A stretch of 64,000 nucleotides of DNA from assembly GCA_025454405.1 (NCBI GenBank), contig JALOON010000049.1, forward strand, positions 62,001 through 126,000, given 5' to 3'. Source of the stretch: Oscillatoriaceae cyanobacterium Prado104. GTDB taxonomy: Bacteria; Cyanobacteriota; Cyanobacteriia; Cyanobacteriales; Microcoleaceae. The notes beneath the pieces were generated by a model. That model ran no database searches. It saw nothing but the letters and a program-made list of their open reading frames with translations, and had not been told where the DNA came from. Shown here piece by piece: positions 62,961 to 64,000 of this stretch (position 1 is the stretch's first letter; every line of letters starts with the position of its first letter). The translations under genes were made by a program, and so were the position numbers.

Positions 62961-64000
62961 AAAAAACTGGCAAAACCAAGGCAAGCAAAAGCGAATCAAT
63001 GCTGCAATTTCACGCCAAAGAAATGCTGTCTGACTACGTAACTGCCGTTACTTGGTCGCCAGATGGCAAAACTTTAGCAATCTGTTCCGCTGCCGGGGAA
63101 GTAATGTTAGCAACTGTCAGTCCAATGAATAAATTGGTCTTGCGATCGCTGCAAACAGCTACTGGGAACTCAACAGATTGCTTGGCTTTTTCCTCAGACA
63201 GCCAACTCCTAGCAGCGGGAGGACAGGACGGAAAAGTGCGGATTTGGCACATTGAATCTGGGGAATTAATCGCCGATTTGGACAACAAGCGCGTGTGGGT
63301 TGATAAATTAGCTTGGTGTCCGAGTTGCAACGAATTAGCATTCAGTATGGGTCGCTGCGTTCAAGTTTGGAATGCTGCAGACAATACAGTTGAAGTAACC
63401 CTGAATTTCGACTCATCTTCGGTGCTAGATTTAGCATGGCATCCGGTGGTTAAATACCTGGCAATTAGCGGCTATCAAGGTGTCAAAGTTTGGAACGGTG
63501 CAGATTGGGATGAAGACCCGCATATTTTAACAGTACCGTCTGCCACTGGTGCGGTTGCTTGGTCGCCTTCGGGACAATATTTAGCCTGCGGCAATATCGA
63601 CAATACTTTAATTGTCAGCGAATGGGGCAGTTCCGAACCTTGGGTAATGCAAGGTTTTCCCGGCAAAGTGAGGCAATTAGCTTGGTCGGATAAAACTAAT
63701 TCATTGGGCGCACCTTTATTAGCTGCTGCGAGTTCCGATGGCATTGCCGTTTGGGAAAGACAAGCTGATGAAAGCATCGGTTGGGAAGGTTGGGGATTGG
63801 AAGTGCATGAAAAAGTTGTCAGGGCGATTTCTTTTCAACCCCAGACATTTTTGTTAGCTTCGGCAGCCGAAGACGGTCAAATTTGCTTGTGGTACGAAGC
63901 CGAACAATTGCTGCAAATTCTTGAGGGTGCGGTCCGAGGTTTTTCCTGTCTCGCGTGGCATCCCGAAGGTCAATTTCTTGCAGGCGGCGGCTGCGATGGC
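62948..64000 (+). CDS. WD40-repeat protein, N-terminal 351 codons
   Basis: Runs off the window without a stop. GTG start at 62948 overlapping the COG0523 gene, with GAGG 10 bases before; an ATG at 62999 is the alternative. About seven beta-propeller blades are readable, e.g. VTAVTWSPDGKTLAICSAAG, GGQDGKVRIWHIES and VLDLAWHPVVKYLAISGYQG. A probable scaffold for protein contacts. The overlap suggests translation coupling to the GTPase; WD40 proteins linked to COG0523 genes may be partners or metal targets. Confidence 0.9.
   Translation, partial: MSSLKKTGKTKASKSESMLQFHAKEMLSDYVTAVTWSPDGKTLAICSAAGEVMLATVSPMNKLVLRSLQTATGNSTDCLAFSSDSQLLAAGGQDGKVRIWHIESGELIADLDNKRVWVDKLAWCPSCNELAFSMGRCVQVWNAADNTVEVTLNFDSSSVLDLAWHPVVKYLAISGYQGVKVWNGADWDEDPHILTVPSATGAVAWSPSGQYLACGNIDNTLIVSEWGSSEPWVMQGFPGKVRQLAWSDKTNSLGAPLLAAASSDGIAVWERQADESIGWEGWGLEVHEKVVRAISFQPQTFLLASAAEDGQICLWYEAEQLLQILEGAVRGFSCLAWHPEGQFLAGGGCDG

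Overview
The window is chromosomal DNA from a filamentous, non-heterocystous cyanobacterium, most like the Microcoleus/Oscillatoria group. Direct evidence: very frequent GCGATCGC (HIP1-type) octamers, an nblS (hik33) sensor kinase start, a Ycf37-like photosystem I assembly TPR protein, 6S RNA directly downstream of purK, a gmk-remA pair, an Uma2-family protein, and gene gaps crowded with heptanucleotide repeat arrays and palindromic/MITE-like repeats typical of these large genomes. No rRNA, no complete tRNA and no CRISPR array was found.

Layout. 1-6989: housekeeping block (nblS partial, purD, purK, 6S RNA, a GST, rpmI-rplT, ycf37). 6990-8211: a 1.2-kb gap without a convincing gene. 8212-11362: three overlapping genes (receiver, CheC-like phosphatase, PAS/GAF diguanylate cyclase) that look like one signalling unit. 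11363-11794: a scar made of an IS1634-type transposase tail joined to a fragment of an element gene. 11795-20345: an 8.55-kb integrative element bounded by 129-bp direct repeats containing the 3' half of a tRNA-Gly gene; it encodes a tyrosine integrase, eight small unknown proteins, a zinc-ribbon/Toprim/DUF3987 primase-helicase-type protein with an iteron-like motif cluster inside its coding region, and a small RHH-like protein. 20451-22484: uvrC with an in-frame heptamer repeat insertion. 22548-29311: a probable operon reading HNH nuclease, sigma-like factor, DUF1822 protein, giant TPR-CHAT protease. 29640-34741: amino-acid ABC transporter (aapJQMP type). 35733-40847: a 1704-residue hybrid kinase with HPt. 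41159-47000: fasciclin protein, AlkB-like dioxygenase, a toxin-antitoxin pair, lysC, Uma2. 47791-56982: mutS, cysQ, cupin/JmjC protein, PfkB kinase, rsmI, glycosyltransferase. 57104-64000: gmk, remA, oligopeptidase A, an aspartic-protease pair, and a COG0523 metallochaperone GTPase with a possible Zur box, followed by a WD40 protein that runs off the window.

The two loci most worth following up are the sigma/DUF1822/TPR-CHAT operon, whose composition resembles the sigma/substrate/TPR-CHAT part of type III-E CRISPR loci but without CRISPR, and the integrative element with its unusual tRNA-derived ends, internal iteron-like cluster and unknown small genes. A window-wide theme is that heptanucleotide arrays start exactly at stop codons, sit just before start codons, or in uvrC lie inside a reading frame.

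All calls are from reading the sequence; no database search was run. Family names rest on recognised motifs, and start codons were chosen by eye from spacing, Shine-Dalgarno matches and avoidance of repeat DNA.
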